From positions 186,001-250,000 of the forward strand of contig NZ_RCZE01000013.1 in NCBI RefSeq assembly GCF_006438915.1: a stretch of 64,000 nucleotides of DNA. Direction: 5' to 3'. Below are positions 15,515 through 24,841 of this stretch, in pieces. Under the pieces are notes generated by a model that was given only the letters and a program-made list of their open reading frames with translations, made no database searches and was not told where the DNA came from. Every line of letters begins with the position of its first letter. Within the stretch, counting starts at the first letter, position 1. Both the position numbers and the translations under genes were made by a program. The stretch comes from Pseudomonas arsenicoxydans. GTDB taxonomy: Bacteria > Pseudomonadota > Gammaproteobacteria > Pseudomonadales > Pseudomonadaceae.

Positions 15515-16501
15515 CTAGGCGTCTGCCAGCGCATTGATCCGAGCCGTTATCCACTCACGGCCATACGCAAGCACGCTATCTGCCAGGGCGGTCGGAAAAT
15601 GAATAAACCCGTGTGGACATGACGCCAACACATGCACCTCAACCGGTGCCGATTTCATCCACCGAGCGGCTAATTCGAGTGTGTCGTCTCTCAGGGGATC
15701 CATCTCACCGGCAAACATCAGCGCAGGCGGGAAACCCGTAAAGTCGCCATACAGCGGTGACAAGGGAGGCTGCCGGCGTTGCTGGTCATTCAGGTCCGGC
15801 GTCAGCCTGCGCAACGCTTCAACCATGCCGGGGCCGTCCAACACCAGCGTTTCAGGAGGCGCCGCACGCACGCTCGCCGTTCCCGTCAAATCGTAGACGC
15901 CGTAATACAACAACGCACCGCTCACCCGTTGAAGCAAGTCGGGTGATAGCGCCAGCAACGTTGTCGCAGCCAAATGAGCCCCCGCCGATTCACCGACGAC
16001 GATAACGGGCAGGCCGGTAAATTCTTCACAGCTGTCATTCAGTAGCCAGCGCGCGGCACGCAGGCAATCCTCCATCAAGCCCTCAATCGGCGTCGTTACG
16101 GCAAGCCGATAATCGACCGAGACGACCGTGACGTTGCACGACTTCACCATGGCCACGTTGAAGTTGTCATTCATCTGCGCATTGCCAATCACCCAACCGC
16201 CGCCATGGAAATCCAGCACGACGCCCTTTGCTTTGCCTTTTGGCCGGATGATCCGAACGGGCACTGAAGCGTCGTCCACCTCAATCACCTTTCTTTGCGC
16301 CTTGAGTCCATGCTTGAGCAATTGACTGGCACCGCCGATTTGACTGGCGCGCAGCAAGGTCTGGATCAATCGAGGCATGAGGCGATTGCGGATACGAAAG
16401 CGTGGCAACCAGGCGAGCTTCTTGTTGAAATCGCACACTTGCGCCAACGCACGCTCGTCAGCAGGCCAAGGCGATTTGATCCCCTCGCTGAAATTCGTCA
16501 T
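15515..16501 (-). CDS. Alpha/beta hydrolase, hormone-sensitive-lipase family esterase
   Basis: 328-residue carboxylesterase of family IV. The oxyanion motif H-G-G-G is at 99-102, the nucleophile S172 in G-E-S-A-G, and the probable acid and base are D268 (G-E-M-D-P-L) and H297 (C-P-H-G-F). There is no signal peptide, so it is probably cytoplasmic. It is the second gene of a pair: its ATG overlaps the tspO stop by one base (TGATG), implying coupled translation. The natural substrate is unknown. Confidence 0.9.
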   Translation of the reverse strand: MTNFSEGIKSPWPADERALAQVCDFNKKLAWLPRFRIRNRLMPRLIQTLLRASQIGGASQLLKHGLKAQRKVIEVDDASVPVRIIRPKGKAKGVVLDFHGGGWVIGNAQMNDNFNVAMVKSCNVTVVSVDYRLAVTTPIEGLMEDCLRAARWLLNDSCEEFTGLPVIVVGESAGAHLAATTLLALSPDLLQRVSGALLYYGVYDLTGTASVRAAPPETLVLDGPGMVEALRRLTPDLNDQQRRQPPLSPLYGDFTGFPPALMFAGEMDPLRDDTLELAARWMKSAPVEVHVLASCPHGFIHFPTALADSVLAYGREWITARINALADA

Positions 16502-16941
16502 CAGCGGTTATTGCGCAAGATGGAAAAATTCAACGCGGCGGCGACGCAAAGCCACAGAAGGTAAGGCAGCAGAATCAAGCCAGTGATCACATCCAGCTGC
16601 AACGCCATCACCACCATCACCGCGACCGCCAGCCAGAGCAGCGTCAGGATCACCATGCCGGCGAAAATGCGCTGCGCGCCGAAGAACACCGGCGTCCACA
16701 ACGTATTCAACGCAATCTGCGCCGCCCATAACGCCAACACCTCCTGACTGCCAGGTATCAGGGTCAACCGGTACCCGGCCCAGGCGAGCAAAAGGTAGAT
16801 CGTCGACCAGGCGACTGGAAACACCCAGTTGGGCGGGGTAAAACCGGGTTTGACCAGCGATTCGTACCACTGGCCCGGTTTGAAAAAGAAGCCTGTGCTT
16901 GCGGCGGCACCGCAGGCGAGAAGAAAAATGAGAAAGGTCAT
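16501..16941 (-). CDS. TspO/MBR family tryptophan-rich protein
   Basis: 146-residue five-helix membrane protein of the TspO/peripheral benzodiazepine receptor family. It has the signature residues W-Y-E-S-L-V-K-P-G-F-T-P-P-N-W-V-F-P-V-A-W in helix 1 to loop 1, and a tryptophan-rich helix 3 (A-L-N-T-L-W-T-P-V-F-F-G). Family members bind porphyrins and sterol-like ligands and influence stress responses. Translationally coupled to the downstream esterase. ATG 16941 lies close behind an AAGGAT-like site. Confidence 0.9.
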   Translation of the reverse strand: MTFLIFLLACGAAASTGFFFKPGQWYESLVKPGFTPPNWVFPVAWSTIYLLLAWAGYRLTLIPGSQEVLALWAAQIALNTLWTPVFFGAQRIFAGMVILTLLWLAVAVMVVMALQLDVITGLILLPYLLWLCVAAALNFSILRNNR

Positions 16942-17110
16942 CGGCGATCCTTGGCTGAGGTCATTTGTCGGGGCTGCAAGGCCATGTCGGCAGCGTTAAA
17001 GAGATGACGCCCAGCGAAGCGAAAAGTTTGGATGGGGGAATAACATTTCTCAGATGCAAAGGCGGGAAGGGGGCGATGTCGTGCTTAAAGAACCATCGTC
17101 CCGCGGTTGT

Positions 17111-17731
17111 TCACGACCGCTTCGCCATCAACAACACCGAAGCCGCCGCCGACAACAACCCCGCGCAGCACCGGTTGAAAATCCGCTTGCCCCGCGGCTC
17201 GGCGAACCAGCGACGCATGTGCAGCCCCATGTAGGCGTACGCACAGATCGCAATCCATTCCAGCATCAGAAACAGCGCGCCCAGCAGCGCAAACTGCGGC
17301 GTCACCGCGCGGGTCGGGTCGACAAACTGGGGCAGGAACGCGGTGAAGATCAAAATGGCCTTGGGGTTGCCGGCCGCCACCAGAAACTCCTGTCGCGCCA
17401 AGGCCAGCACGCCGACGGGGGGCCGGGTGTCAGCGCGCTCGGCACCAGGGTCGGCGCGCCACAATTGCCAGGCAAGGTAAAACAGGTACGCCGCGCCGAC
17501 GATCTTGATCCCGTAGAACAGCATTTCGGAGGTTTGCAGCACCACGGCCAATCCCGCAGAGGCGAGGGCGATCATGCCGGCGAACGCCAGTAATCGACCG
17601 ATCCCGGCCACGCAGGACGTGCGGTAGCCGTAGCGCGTCGAGTTGCTGACCGACAGCAGGTTATTCGGGCCGGGCGCCATGTTCAGGGCAAAGCAGGCAG
17701 GCAGGAAAAGGGTGAGGGTGGCGAGGTCCAT
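17111..17731 (-). CDS. LysE/RhtB family amino-acid exporter
   Basis: 206-residue inner-membrane exporter of the LysE/RhtB superfamily. The N-terminal segment has the family motif (A-L-N-M-A-P-G-P-N-N-L-L) followed by about six hydrophobic helices, with N-P-K-A-I-L-I-F-T-A-F-L-P-Q-F in the middle, another family hallmark. The substrate is not deducible. It stands alone, 90 bases from the EamA gene on the same strand. The 169-base gap before it holds no feature I can name. Confidence 0.88.
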   Translation of the reverse strand: MDLATLTLFLPACFALNMAPGPNNLLSVSNSTRYGYRTSCVAGIGRLLAFAGMIALASAGLAVVLQTSEMLFYGIKIVGAAYLFYLAWQLWRADPGAERADTRPPVGVLALARQEFLVAAGNPKAILIFTAFLPQFVDPTRAVTPQFALLGALFLMLEWIAICAYAYMGLHMRRWFAEPRGKRIFNRCCAGLLSAAASVLLMAKRS

Positions 17732-17821
17732 GGCGAGTCTCCGGGAACGAGAGCGCTATTTTTATCATGGCCGCTGTGCGGCTCGCCCCGTACAGCCGTG
17801 ATCGCAAGCCGCAGTACACTT

Positions 17822-18718
17822 TTATTTGGCGAACTTTCTCGCGCCTGCCACGCAGAAGATTACTGCCACCGTCACCCCGAGCATGCCGAGGCTGACCTGT
17901 TCGTGCAGCAGCGTCGCCGCCAGCGCCAGGCCAAAAAACGGCTGCAGCAGTTGAAGCTGACCCACCGCCGCAATCCCGCCCTGCGCCAGCCCGCGATACC
18001 AGAACACGAAACCGATTAGCATGCTGAACAGCGACACATACGCCAGGCTTAGCCAGGCAGACATCGTGATTCCGGAAAATGAAACGGGCATCCGCCACAC
18101 CGTCAGCGCGGCCATCAGCGGTAGCGACAACACCAACGCCCAGCAAATCACCTGCCAGCCGCCCAATTTTCTGGACAGTTTGGCGCCTTCGGCATAACCC
18201 AAACCGCACGCCAGAATCGCCAACAGCATCAGCAAATCACCGACAGGCGACGCGGTCAGCCCCTGGGAAACGGCGAAGCCGATCACCAGCAAACTGCCCA
18301 GCACCGAGAAAAACCAGAACGCCGGTCGAGGACGCTCACCACCACGCAACACGCCAAACGCGGCCGTGGCGAGCGGCAGCAGGCCGACGAAGACGATGGA
18401 ATGCGCAGACGTCACGTATTGCAACGCCAGTGCCGTCAGCAACGGAAAGCCGACTACAACTCCCAACGCCACGATGAACAAAGGCAAGATTTGACTACGC
18501 GCCGGGCGCTTTTCCTTGAACAGCCCCAGCATGCACAGCGCCAGCACGCCGGCGATGGTGGCCCGGGCCACGGTCAGGAACACCGGGTCGAATTCGAGCA
18601 CGGCCACGCGGGTGGCGGGCAGCGAGCCGCTGAAAATCAGCACGCCGATGAAGCCATTGATCAGCCCGCTGGCGTGCTTGTCCAGCGTCGGTCTGTTGAG
18701 CGTTGAGGTCCTTTCCAT
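17822..18718 (-). CDS. EamA/DMT family transporter
   Basis: 298-residue membrane protein with ten predicted hydrophobic helices in two EamA halves (residues about 15-145 and 160-295), the drug/metabolite transporter layout. It is divergent from a MocR-type regulator with 87 bases between starts. That is a common pairing in which the MocR protein controls the exporter. The substrate is not known; EamA proteins paired with MocR regulators usually export amino acids or related amines (inference). Confidence 0.87.
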   Translation of the reverse strand: MERTSTLNRPTLDKHASGLINGFIGVLIFSGSLPATRVAVLEFDPVFLTVARATIAGVLALCMLGLFKEKRPARSQILPLFIVALGVVVGFPLLTALALQYVTSAHSIVFVGLLPLATAAFGVLRGGERPRPAFWFFSVLGSLLVIGFAVSQGLTASPVGDLLMLLAILACGLGYAEGAKLSRKLGGWQVICWALVLSLPLMAALTVWRMPVSFSGITMSAWLSLAYVSLFSMLIGFVFWYRGLAQGGIAAVGQLQLLQPFFGLALAATLLHEQVSLGMLGVTVAVIFCVAGARKFAK

Positions 18719-18805
18719 GTGGCGTCTCCGTGTCAGGTTGCGTGAACGGCATCCTATGAGCCAGGATTAAGAACAATCAAAAAATTGTCATGGATACATC
18801 CCACG

Positions 18806-20137
18806 ATGCCACGCTCCCGATACAAGTCCCTGGTGGACACCCTGGCCGCCGATATTCACTCGGGGCGCTTGCAGCCCGGCACACGCTTGCCGACGCACCG
18901 TCAGTTGGCCGCCAGCGAAGGCCTGGCACTGGTCACGGCCAGCCGGGTGTATGCCGAGCTGGAAGCGATGGGGCTGGTCAGCGGTGAAACCGGGCGCGGG
19001 ACCTTTGTCCGGGAGACCTCGTTGCCGCCCAGCCACGGCATCGATCAACCGGACGTTGCGCCGGGGGTGATCGACCTCAACTTCAACTATCCCGCGCTGC
19101 CGGGGCAGGCCGACCTGTTGCGCAATGCCTTGCGCCAACTCGCGTTGTCCGGCGACCTGGAATCGCACCTGCGCTACCAGCCCCATTGCGGACGTGCGCA
19201 TGAGCGCGCCTCCATCGCCCGACATTTGCGCAGCCGTGGCCTGACGGTCGAAGCCGACAACGTGTTAATTGTCAGCGGCGCTCAACATGGTCTGGCGGTG
19301 ACGCTGATGGCGTTGTTGCGACCCGGTGACGTAATCGCTGCGGACGCGCTGACCTATTCGGGTTTCAAAGTGCTGGCCGCCACGCTGCACCTTGAAATCG
19401 TGCCCATTCCCGTCACGGAACACGGTCCGGATCTGCAGGCGCTGGAGGACCTGTGCCGCCGGCGGACAGTGCGCGCGGTCTACACCATGCCGACCCTGCA
19501 TAACCCGATGGGCTGGGTGATGGCGGCTGAGCAGCGCGAACACCTGGTGTCGATTGCTCGCAAGCACGACTTGCACATCATCGAAGACGGCGCCTATGCA
19601 TTTCTCGCCGAAGACGCGCCGCCGCCCATCGCGGAGCTGGCCCCGGAGCGGACGATTTACGTGTCCGGTTTTTCCAAAAACGTCGCCACCGGCCTGCGCG
19701 TTGGCTTCATCGCGGCCCCTGCGCAAAAGGTCGCCGAACTCGAACGCACAATCAGGGCGACCACCTGGAACACCCCGGGTGTCATGACGGCCATCGCCTG
19801 CGCCTGGCTCGACGACGGCACCGTCACGCGGCTCGAAGCGCAAAAGCGCGAAGACGCACAGGCGCGACAGAAGCTGGCCGATGAGGCGCTGAGCGGACTG
19901 GCGGTGATTCGCCACCCGTCGTCCTACTTTCTGTGGCTACCCTTGTCGGAAGACGCTCGGGCGGACCAGATTGCTGTGGCTCTGATGCGCGAGCAGGTCT
20001 CGGTGTCCACCGCCGAACCCTTTGCGATTTCGCTCCATGTGCCGCACGCCCTGCGATTGGCGCTGGGCTCGGTGGACATGAATACGCTTGGGCAAGCGCT
20101 GGTGAAAGTGAAGTGGGTGGTGGAGGCTTATACGTAA
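18806..20137 (+). CDS. MocR/PdxR-type transcriptional regulator (GntR helix-turn-helix plus aminotransferase domain)
   Basis: 443 residues. The GntR-type winged helix (R-L-P-T-H-R-Q-L-A and T-A-S-R-V-Y-A-E-L) occupies the first 70. A fold-type I aminotransferase domain follows, with N-P-M-G-W-V-M, E-D-G-A-Y-A-F, and the PLP-binding lysine in S-G-F-S-K-N. Such proteins sense PLP or a PLP-ligand adduct. The start is ATG 18806 in frame; TTG 18785 would extend it. In the shared intergenic region, ACAAT (18773-18777) and ATTGT (18784-18788) form an inverted repeat that may be the operator or part of a promoter. Likely target: the divergent EamA exporter. Confidence 0.88.
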   Translation: MPRSRYKSLVDTLAADIHSGRLQPGTRLPTHRQLAASEGLALVTASRVYAELEAMGLVSGETGRGTFVRETSLPPSHGIDQPDVAPGVIDLNFNYPALPGQADLLRNALRQLALSGDLESHLRYQPHCGRAHERASIARHLRSRGLTVEADNVLIVSGAQHGLAVTLMALLRPGDVIAADALTYSGFKVLAATLHLEIVPIPVTEHGPDLQALEDLCRRRTVRAVYTMPTLHNPMGWVMAAEQREHLVSIARKHDLHIIEDGAYAFLAEDAPPPIAELAPERTIYVSGFSKNVATGLRVGFIAAPAQKVAELERTIRATTWNTPGVMTAIACAWLDDGTVTRLEAQKREDAQARQKLADEALSGLAVIRHPSSYFLWLPLSEDARADQIAVALMREQVSVSTAEPFAISLHVPHALRLALGSVDMNTLGQALVKVKWVVEAYT

Positions 20138-20288
20138 GCAGCCCATGGTAGAGGGCTATCTGGGCAACAAGACGTCCTCAATCAAAACCATGGCCTACGC
20201 TTGTTCACAGACGCATGTTCAGTGAGTAGGGGTTGCTCCTGAGCGAGATTCAACCGACACCGACAAAAACAAGATCAGGAGACCGCTC

Positions 20289-21254
20289 ATGTTCGCTTTG
20301 TTCCGTCGCTTCAATTACGCCGCTGCCGTGGCAATTACCGCTGCCGCACTCTCGACACCCGCGCTGGCGCTGGACACCGTCAAGTTCATGGCCCCGGGCT
20401 CCGTCGGTGGCGGCTACGACCAGACCGCCCGCGAGTTGGGCAAAGCCATGATCGAGGCCAAAGTCGCCAAATCCGCCACCTTCGAAAACAAGGGCGGGGC
20501 TGGCGGAACGCTGGGGTTGGCGCAGTTTGCCAACAGCACCAAGGGCGATGTGGATGCGTTGCTGGTGGTGGGCGCAATCATGGTCGCGGGCATTGAACAG
20601 AACAAACCGCAAATCACCTTGAAGGACGTGACACCGATTGCCCGATTGTTCACGGAGTACAACGTGATTGCGGTGCGCAAGGAATCCGAGTTCAAAAGCC
20701 TTGAGGACTTGCTCAAGGCCTTCAAAGAAAAGCCGACCAGCATCACGTGGGGCGGTGGCTCCAAAGGCTCGGTCGATCACATCGGCATCGCCGAACTGGC
20801 CGGCAAAATGGACATCCCGGTGAACAAGGTGAACTACGTTGCTTTCGCCGGTGGCGGCGAAGTGGTTGCCCAGGCGCTGGGCGGCCAGATCAAGGTGATC
20901 ACCGGCGGTTATGCCGAACTGGGTCAATACATCAAAAACGGCCAGTTCCGCGTGCTCGCCATCGGCGCGCCGGAGCGTGTGCCCGGCATTGATGCACCGA
21001 CCCTCAAAGAGAAAGGTTATGACGTGATCATTGGCAACTGGCGCGGTGTGTACGGTGCCGCAGGCCTGAGTCCGGAGCAACGTAAAGAATTGACCGACGC
21101 CGTCGTCGCGGCATCCAACAGCCAATCCTGGAAGGACAACATTCAAACCAACGCGTGGTCGCCGTCCGTGTTAACCGGCGATGAGTTCGGCAAGTTTGTC
21201 GACGAAGAACACGTGCGGTTGCACGCGATGCTTGTCAAAGTCGGGCTGCTTTGA
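20289..21254 (+). CDS. tctC: Tripartite tricarboxylate transporter substrate-binding protein TctC
   Basis: 321-residue periplasmic binding protein of the TTT family, with a signal peptide (A-V-A-I-T-A-A-A-L-S-T-P-A-L-A). The mature start K-F-M-A-P-G-S-V-G-G-G-Y-D-Q-T-A-R and the mid-protein V-A-F-A-G-G-G-E-V are family signatures. ATG 20289 has AGGAGA nine bases ahead. It opens the tctCBA operon; tctB follows after one base. Citrate or another di/tricarboxylate is the expected ligand. The usual TctDE two-component regulators and an outer-membrane porin are not adjacent. Confidence 0.92.
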   Translation: MFALFRRFNYAAAVAITAAALSTPALALDTVKFMAPGSVGGGYDQTARELGKAMIEAKVAKSATFENKGGAGGTLGLAQFANSTKGDVDALLVVGAIMVAGIEQNKPQITLKDVTPIARLFTEYNVIAVRKESEFKSLEDLLKAFKEKPTSITWGGGSKGSVDHIGIAELAGKMDIPVNKVNYVAFAGGGEVVAQALGGQIKVITGGYAELGQYIKNGQFRVLAIGAPERVPGIDAPTLKEKGYDVIIGNWRGVYGAAGLSPEQRKELTDAVVAASNSQSWKDNIQTNAWSPSVLTGDEFGKFVDEEHVRLHAMLVKVGLL

Positions 21255-21255
21255 C

Positions 21256-21750
21256 ATGGCGGGGCTGCGCAACGTTGTGCCGGCACAGTTGGCGATCGGC
21301 CTTGGCCTGATCGCCATCAGTGCCGTTCTCGCGGTCGGGGCCTTCCGGTTTCCACCGGAAATGGGCTTCGTCATTTTGGGCGCACATGTTTATCCCTACG
21401 GGCTGGCGGTGTTCCTGGGCGTGGTCGGATTGCTGCTGAGTTACCAAGCGGTTACCGGTGGTTTTCGCGAGTTGGCGGATCACGATGACGAATCGGCCAA
21501 AGCATTGCCCGATGGCAAACTGGGTGCGGCGTGGGTGACGGCGGGACTGGTGGGGGTGGCGGTGCTGATTAACCTGATCGGCTTCGTCCTCGCCGCCGGG
21601 CTGTTGTTTGTCTGTTCAGCACGCGGGTTTGGCAGTCGCCATCCACTGCGCGACCTGGCCATCGGCATCGCCCTGACGCTGCCGATTTACTGGCTGTTCA
21701 ACGCCGGGCTCGGGGTTTCCCTGCCGCCCCTTGTCAACGCCTGGATCTGA
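21256..21750 (+). CDS. tctB: Tripartite tricarboxylate transporter small membrane subunit TctB
   Basis: 164 residues with four hydrophobic helices, the size and topology of TctB. ATG 21256 starts one base after the tctC stop. The middle contains an acidic cytoplasmic loop (A-D-H-D-D-E-S). TctB is poorly conserved in sequence, so identification rests on position between tctC and tctA plus topology. It pairs with TctA to form the sodium-coupled permease. Confidence 0.88.
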   Translation: MAGLRNVVPAQLAIGLGLIAISAVLAVGAFRFPPEMGFVILGAHVYPYGLAVFLGVVGLLLSYQAVTGGFRELADHDDESAKALPDGKLGAAWVTAGLVGVAVLINLIGFVLAAGLLFVCSARGFGSRHPLRDLAIGIALTLPIYWLFNAGLGVSLPPLVNAWI

Positions 21751-21774
21751 TCCGGGCCGCAGGAGATCAACCCG

Positions 21775-23283
21775 GTGGATATTCTTGCAAGTCTGGCGAT
21801 GGGGTTTTCCGCCGCGTTGTCGCCGATCAATTTGATGTGGGGCTTTATCGGTTGTCTGCTCGGCACGGCGATTGGCGTGTTGCCCGGAATCGGACCGGCG
21901 CTGACCGTGGCCCTGCTGTTGCCGATCACCGCCAAGGTCGATCCTACCGGAGCGCTGATCATGTTCGCCGGTATCTACTACGGCGCGCAGTTTGGCGGTT
22001 CGACCACCTCCATTTTGCTCAATACGCCGGGGGAGTCGTCCTCCATGGTCACGGCCCTGGAGGGCAACCTGATGGCTCGCAATGGCCGGGCGGGGCCGGC
22101 GCTTGCCACGGCAGCTATTGGTTCATTTGTGGCGGGGACGATTGCCACGATCCTGTTGACCCTGTTCGCCCCGGTGGTTGCCACGCTGGCGCTGAAGTTT
22201 GGTCCGGCGGAGTATTTTGCGATTCTGGTGTTGTCGTTCACCACCGTGTCGGCGGTACTCGGCGCGTCGATGCTGCGCGGTTTCGCCTCGTTGGGGGTTG
22301 GCCTGGCTATCGGTTTGATCGGGCTGGATTCGACCTCGGGCATCGCCCGCTACACGCTGGGGGTGCCGGAGTTGGTGGACGGCATTGAAGTGGTGTTGGT
22401 AGCGGTGGGTTTGTTTGCGGTGGGGGAGGCGTTATACAGCCTGTTGTACCAAAAGGAAGAAGCCGGCAACCGACACCGGTTGACCTCGTTGTGGATGACT
22501 CGCGCCGACTGGAAACGCTCGGTTCCGGCCTGGCTGCGAGGCACGCTGATCGGCTTCCCGTTCGGTTCGATTCCGGCGGGCGGGGCGGAGATTCCGACGT
22601 TTCTGTCCTATTCGGCCGAACGCAAACTGAGCAAGTACCCGAAAGAGTTTGCCGGCAACAAAGGCGAGGGCGCGATTGAAGGCGTTGCCGGGCCCGAGGC
22701 GGCCAACAACGCCAGCGCGACCGGTTCGTTGGTGCCGCTGCTGACGCTGGGCATTCCGACCTCCGCCACGGCTGCCATCCTGTTGGCCGCGTTCCAGAAC
22801 TACAACCTGCAACCCGGCCCGATGTTGTTCCAGACGTCGGGGGATCTGGTCTGGACCCTCGTTGCCTCGCTGTACATCGGTAACGTTATCCTGCTGGTGC
22901 TGAACCTGCCGCTGGTGGGGTTGTGGGTCAAGCTGCTGCAGATCCCGCGGCCTTACCTGAATGCCGGCATTCTGGTGTTCGCGACCATCGGTGTGTACGG
23001 CATGCGTCACTCCTCGTTCGATCTTTTGCTGATGCTCGGCATCGGCTGGGGCGGGGTGTTGATGCGGCGTTTTGACTTCCCCGTGGCGCCGGTCATCGTG
23101 GGCATGCTGTTGGGGCCGATGGCTGAAAAGCAGCTGCGTAATGCCCTGTCCATCAGCGAGGGCGACTGGACCACCTTTCTCACCCAACCCATCGCCGCGT
23201 CGTTCCTCGCACTGACGCTGCTGGTGCTGATCGTCCCGCATTTGCTCCACGCCCGGGGCATCAAGTTGCACGAGGACGATTGA
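21775..23283 (+). CDS. tctA: Tripartite tricarboxylate transporter large membrane subunit TctA
   Basis: 502-residue permease subunit. The N-terminal half carries the TctA signature: G-V-L-P-G-I-G-P-A-L-T-V-A followed by Y-Y-G-A-Q-F-G-G-S-T-T-S-I-L-L-N-T-P-G-E. A second related motif occurs in G-P-E-A-A-N-N-A. About a dozen transmembrane helices are apparent. The start is GTG 21775 behind AGGAG. It ends the tctCBA operon and is followed by a terminator hairpin. Confidence 0.93.
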   Translation: MDILASLAMGFSAALSPINLMWGFIGCLLGTAIGVLPGIGPALTVALLLPITAKVDPTGALIMFAGIYYGAQFGGSTTSILLNTPGESSSMVTALEGNLMARNGRAGPALATAAIGSFVAGTIATILLTLFAPVVATLALKFGPAEYFAILVLSFTTVSAVLGASMLRGFASLGVGLAIGLIGLDSTSGIARYTLGVPELVDGIEVVLVAVGLFAVGEALYSLLYQKEEAGNRHRLTSLWMTRADWKRSVPAWLRGTLIGFPFGSIPAGGAEIPTFLSYSAERKLSKYPKEFAGNKGEGAIEGVAGPEAANNASATGSLVPLLTLGIPTSATAAILLAAFQNYNLQPGPMLFQTSGDLVWTLVASLYIGNVILLVLNLPLVGLWVKLLQIPRPYLNAGILVFATIGVYGMRHSSFDLLLMLGIGWGGVLMRRFDFPVAPVIVGMLLGPMAEKQLRNALSISEGDWTTFLTQPIAASFLALTLLVLIVPHLLHARGIKLHEDD

Positions 23284-23318
23284 GCCCAAACGTGTCGGAA
23301 TGCTTTGGGCAGTTTTCT
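23284..23318 (+). terminator. Rho-independent terminator after tctA
   Basis: GCCCAAA and TTTGGGC form a 7-bp stem with a 13-base loop, directly after the tctA stop. It is followed by AGTTTTCTTC. The T tract is imperfect, so efficiency is uncertain. Confidence 0.6.
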
Positions 23319-23384
23319 TCAATACGCAGGGCAGGGCGCTCAGTAACTTGAGCGCTGATTTCCTTGAATTGAAGAAGGTGTGTG

Positions 23385-23972
23385 ATGAGTCTGCTGATTT
23401 CCATGGCAACGTTTGCGCTGGTGGCGTCCATCACGCCGGGGCCGGTGAACATTGTGGCGTTGAGCTCGGGTGCGCAGTTCGGCTTTCGCGCCAGTCAACG
23501 GCACGTCGCCGGGGCAACGCTAGGGTTCGTTTTGTTGCTGGTGTTGATGGGCCTGGGGCTGCATGAAGTCTTGCGGTTGTGGCCGGCGCTGACGCGGGTG
23601 GTGCAATTGGCGGGCGTGGCGTTTCTGTTGTTCATGGCCTGGAAACTGGCCGCGGACGATGGTCGTCTCAATGAAAAAGCGTCGGGCCGGGCGCCGTCGA
23701 TGTTGTACGGCGCGGTCATGCAGTGGCTCAACCCTAAAGCCTGGCTGGCTTGCGTGGCGGGGATGGGCGCCTTCGTCGCGGACGGCGAGGCGCGGTTGGT
23801 GTGGCAGTTTGCGGCGGTGTATCTGGTGATCTGTTATCTGTCCGTCGGCTGCTGGGCTTACGCCGGGACGTTTCTGCGCGGCTATTTGGCCAACCCGGCG
23901 GGCATGCGGTGGTTCAACCGGATCATGGCGTTGCTGTTGGCAGTCAGTGCGGTTTACCTCTTGTTGCCCTGA
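23385..23972 (+). CDS. LysE family amino-acid exporter
   Basis: 195-residue inner-membrane protein with the LysE motif V-A-S-I-T-P-G-P-V-N-I-V at the first helix, six hydrophobic segments, and W-L-N-P-K-A-W in the middle. GTG 23382 directly precedes ATG 23385, and the ATG is preferred. Its stop codon abuts the stop of the convergent AraC gene with no bases between. LysE exporters next to cupin-type AraC regulators are frequent and usually form a regulator-target pair. Confidence 0.88.
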   Translation: MSLLISMATFALVASITPGPVNIVALSSGAQFGFRASQRHVAGATLGFVLLLVLMGLGLHEVLRLWPALTRVVQLAGVAFLLFMAWKLAADDGRLNEKASGRAPSMLYGAVMQWLNPKAWLACVAGMGAFVADGEARLVWQFAAVYLVICYLSVGCWAYAGTFLRGYLANPAGMRWFNRIMALLLAVSAVYLLLP

Positions 23973-24806
23973 TCAGCCGCGATACTGCCCCGGCGTCGCC
24001 GCGAGATGTTGTTTGAACGCCCGTTGAAAATGCGCCTGATCCGCAAATCCCGCTTCCAGTGCGACATCGGCAATCAACTTGCCAATGCGCAATTGATCAC
24101 GGGCGAACTGGATACGCCGGTTAACCAGAAAGGCATGGGGCGTCATGCCGTAATGTTGCTTGAAGGCGCGAATCAGGTAGGACGGCGACAGTTGAGCCGC
24201 GTCGCAAATGTCTTCGAGCTTGAGTGGGTGTGTGCAGTTGTCACGAATGTAGTCGGCAGCCCGCTCCAGCTTGAAATTGGGTTCGCGCAGTGCTTGATCG
24301 ACCGGGTTGAGCCGCTGTTGTACCTCGGTAAAAAACTCTACCGCCGCGCTGTGTTTGCACAACACATCCTGCAGAGGATCAACCAGTATTTCGTACAAGT
24401 CGTTGAGGCCGGCGAACAGGTTGCCGTCGCGGGTGTGGGTGATGGAAAACCGTCTGAAGGCCGAGTCCTGGCTGAAACCGAGCTGATGTTGCAGATCGGT
24501 CAGCCAAGGCGTCTCGACGTACAGCATCAGGTACGACCACGGCTGGTCGTCGATCGGATTGCAGGCATGCACATCATCAGGGTTCATCAACACCACGGTG
24601 CCGGTACTGACCTCGAACTGCGCTTGCTCGTGAAGGTAGGTGCTGCGCCCGGCGGTGATCGCACCGATGGAAAAGTGCTCATGGGCATGCCGGGTGTAGC
24701 AGACGTCGCGACCGTCCGCGATGGAACGGGCCTCGATGAAGGGCAGGGCGTCATCACGCCAGAAGCGCGGGGCTTTGTCGGCGTTTTTGGCAGCAGCGTG
24801 CTTCAT
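23973..24806 (-). CDS. AraC family transcriptional regulator with N-terminal cupin domain
   Basis: 277 residues. The N-terminal half is an AraC-type cupin sensor (H-A-H-E-H-F-S-I-G-A-I-T-A-G, M-N-P-D-D-V-H). The C-terminal 100 residues hold two helix-turn-helices (L-K-L-E-D-I-C-D-A-A-Q-L-S-P-S-Y-L-I-R-A-F and I-A-D-V-A-L-E-A-G-F-A-D-Q-A-H-F-Q-R-A-F-K), the canonical AraC signature. Convergent with lysE and likely its regulator, with an amino acid or amine as ligand (inference). No terminator fits in the zero-base gap between the two genes. Confidence 0.9.
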   Translation of the reverse strand: MKHAAAKNADKAPRFWRDDALPFIEARSIADGRDVCYTRHAHEHFSIGAITAGRSTYLHEQAQFEVSTGTVVLMNPDDVHACNPIDDQPWSYLMLYVETPWLTDLQHQLGFSQDSAFRRFSITHTRDGNLFAGLNDLYEILVDPLQDVLCKHSAAVEFFTEVQQRLNPVDQALREPNFKLERAADYIRDNCTHPLKLEDICDAAQLSPSYLIRAFKQHYGMTPHAFLVNRRIQFARDQLRIGKLIADVALEAGFADQAHFQRAFKQHLAATPGQYRG

Positions 24807-24841
24807 CGTCAGCGTCCTCGGCAGGTCAGCACTGGAGTGTA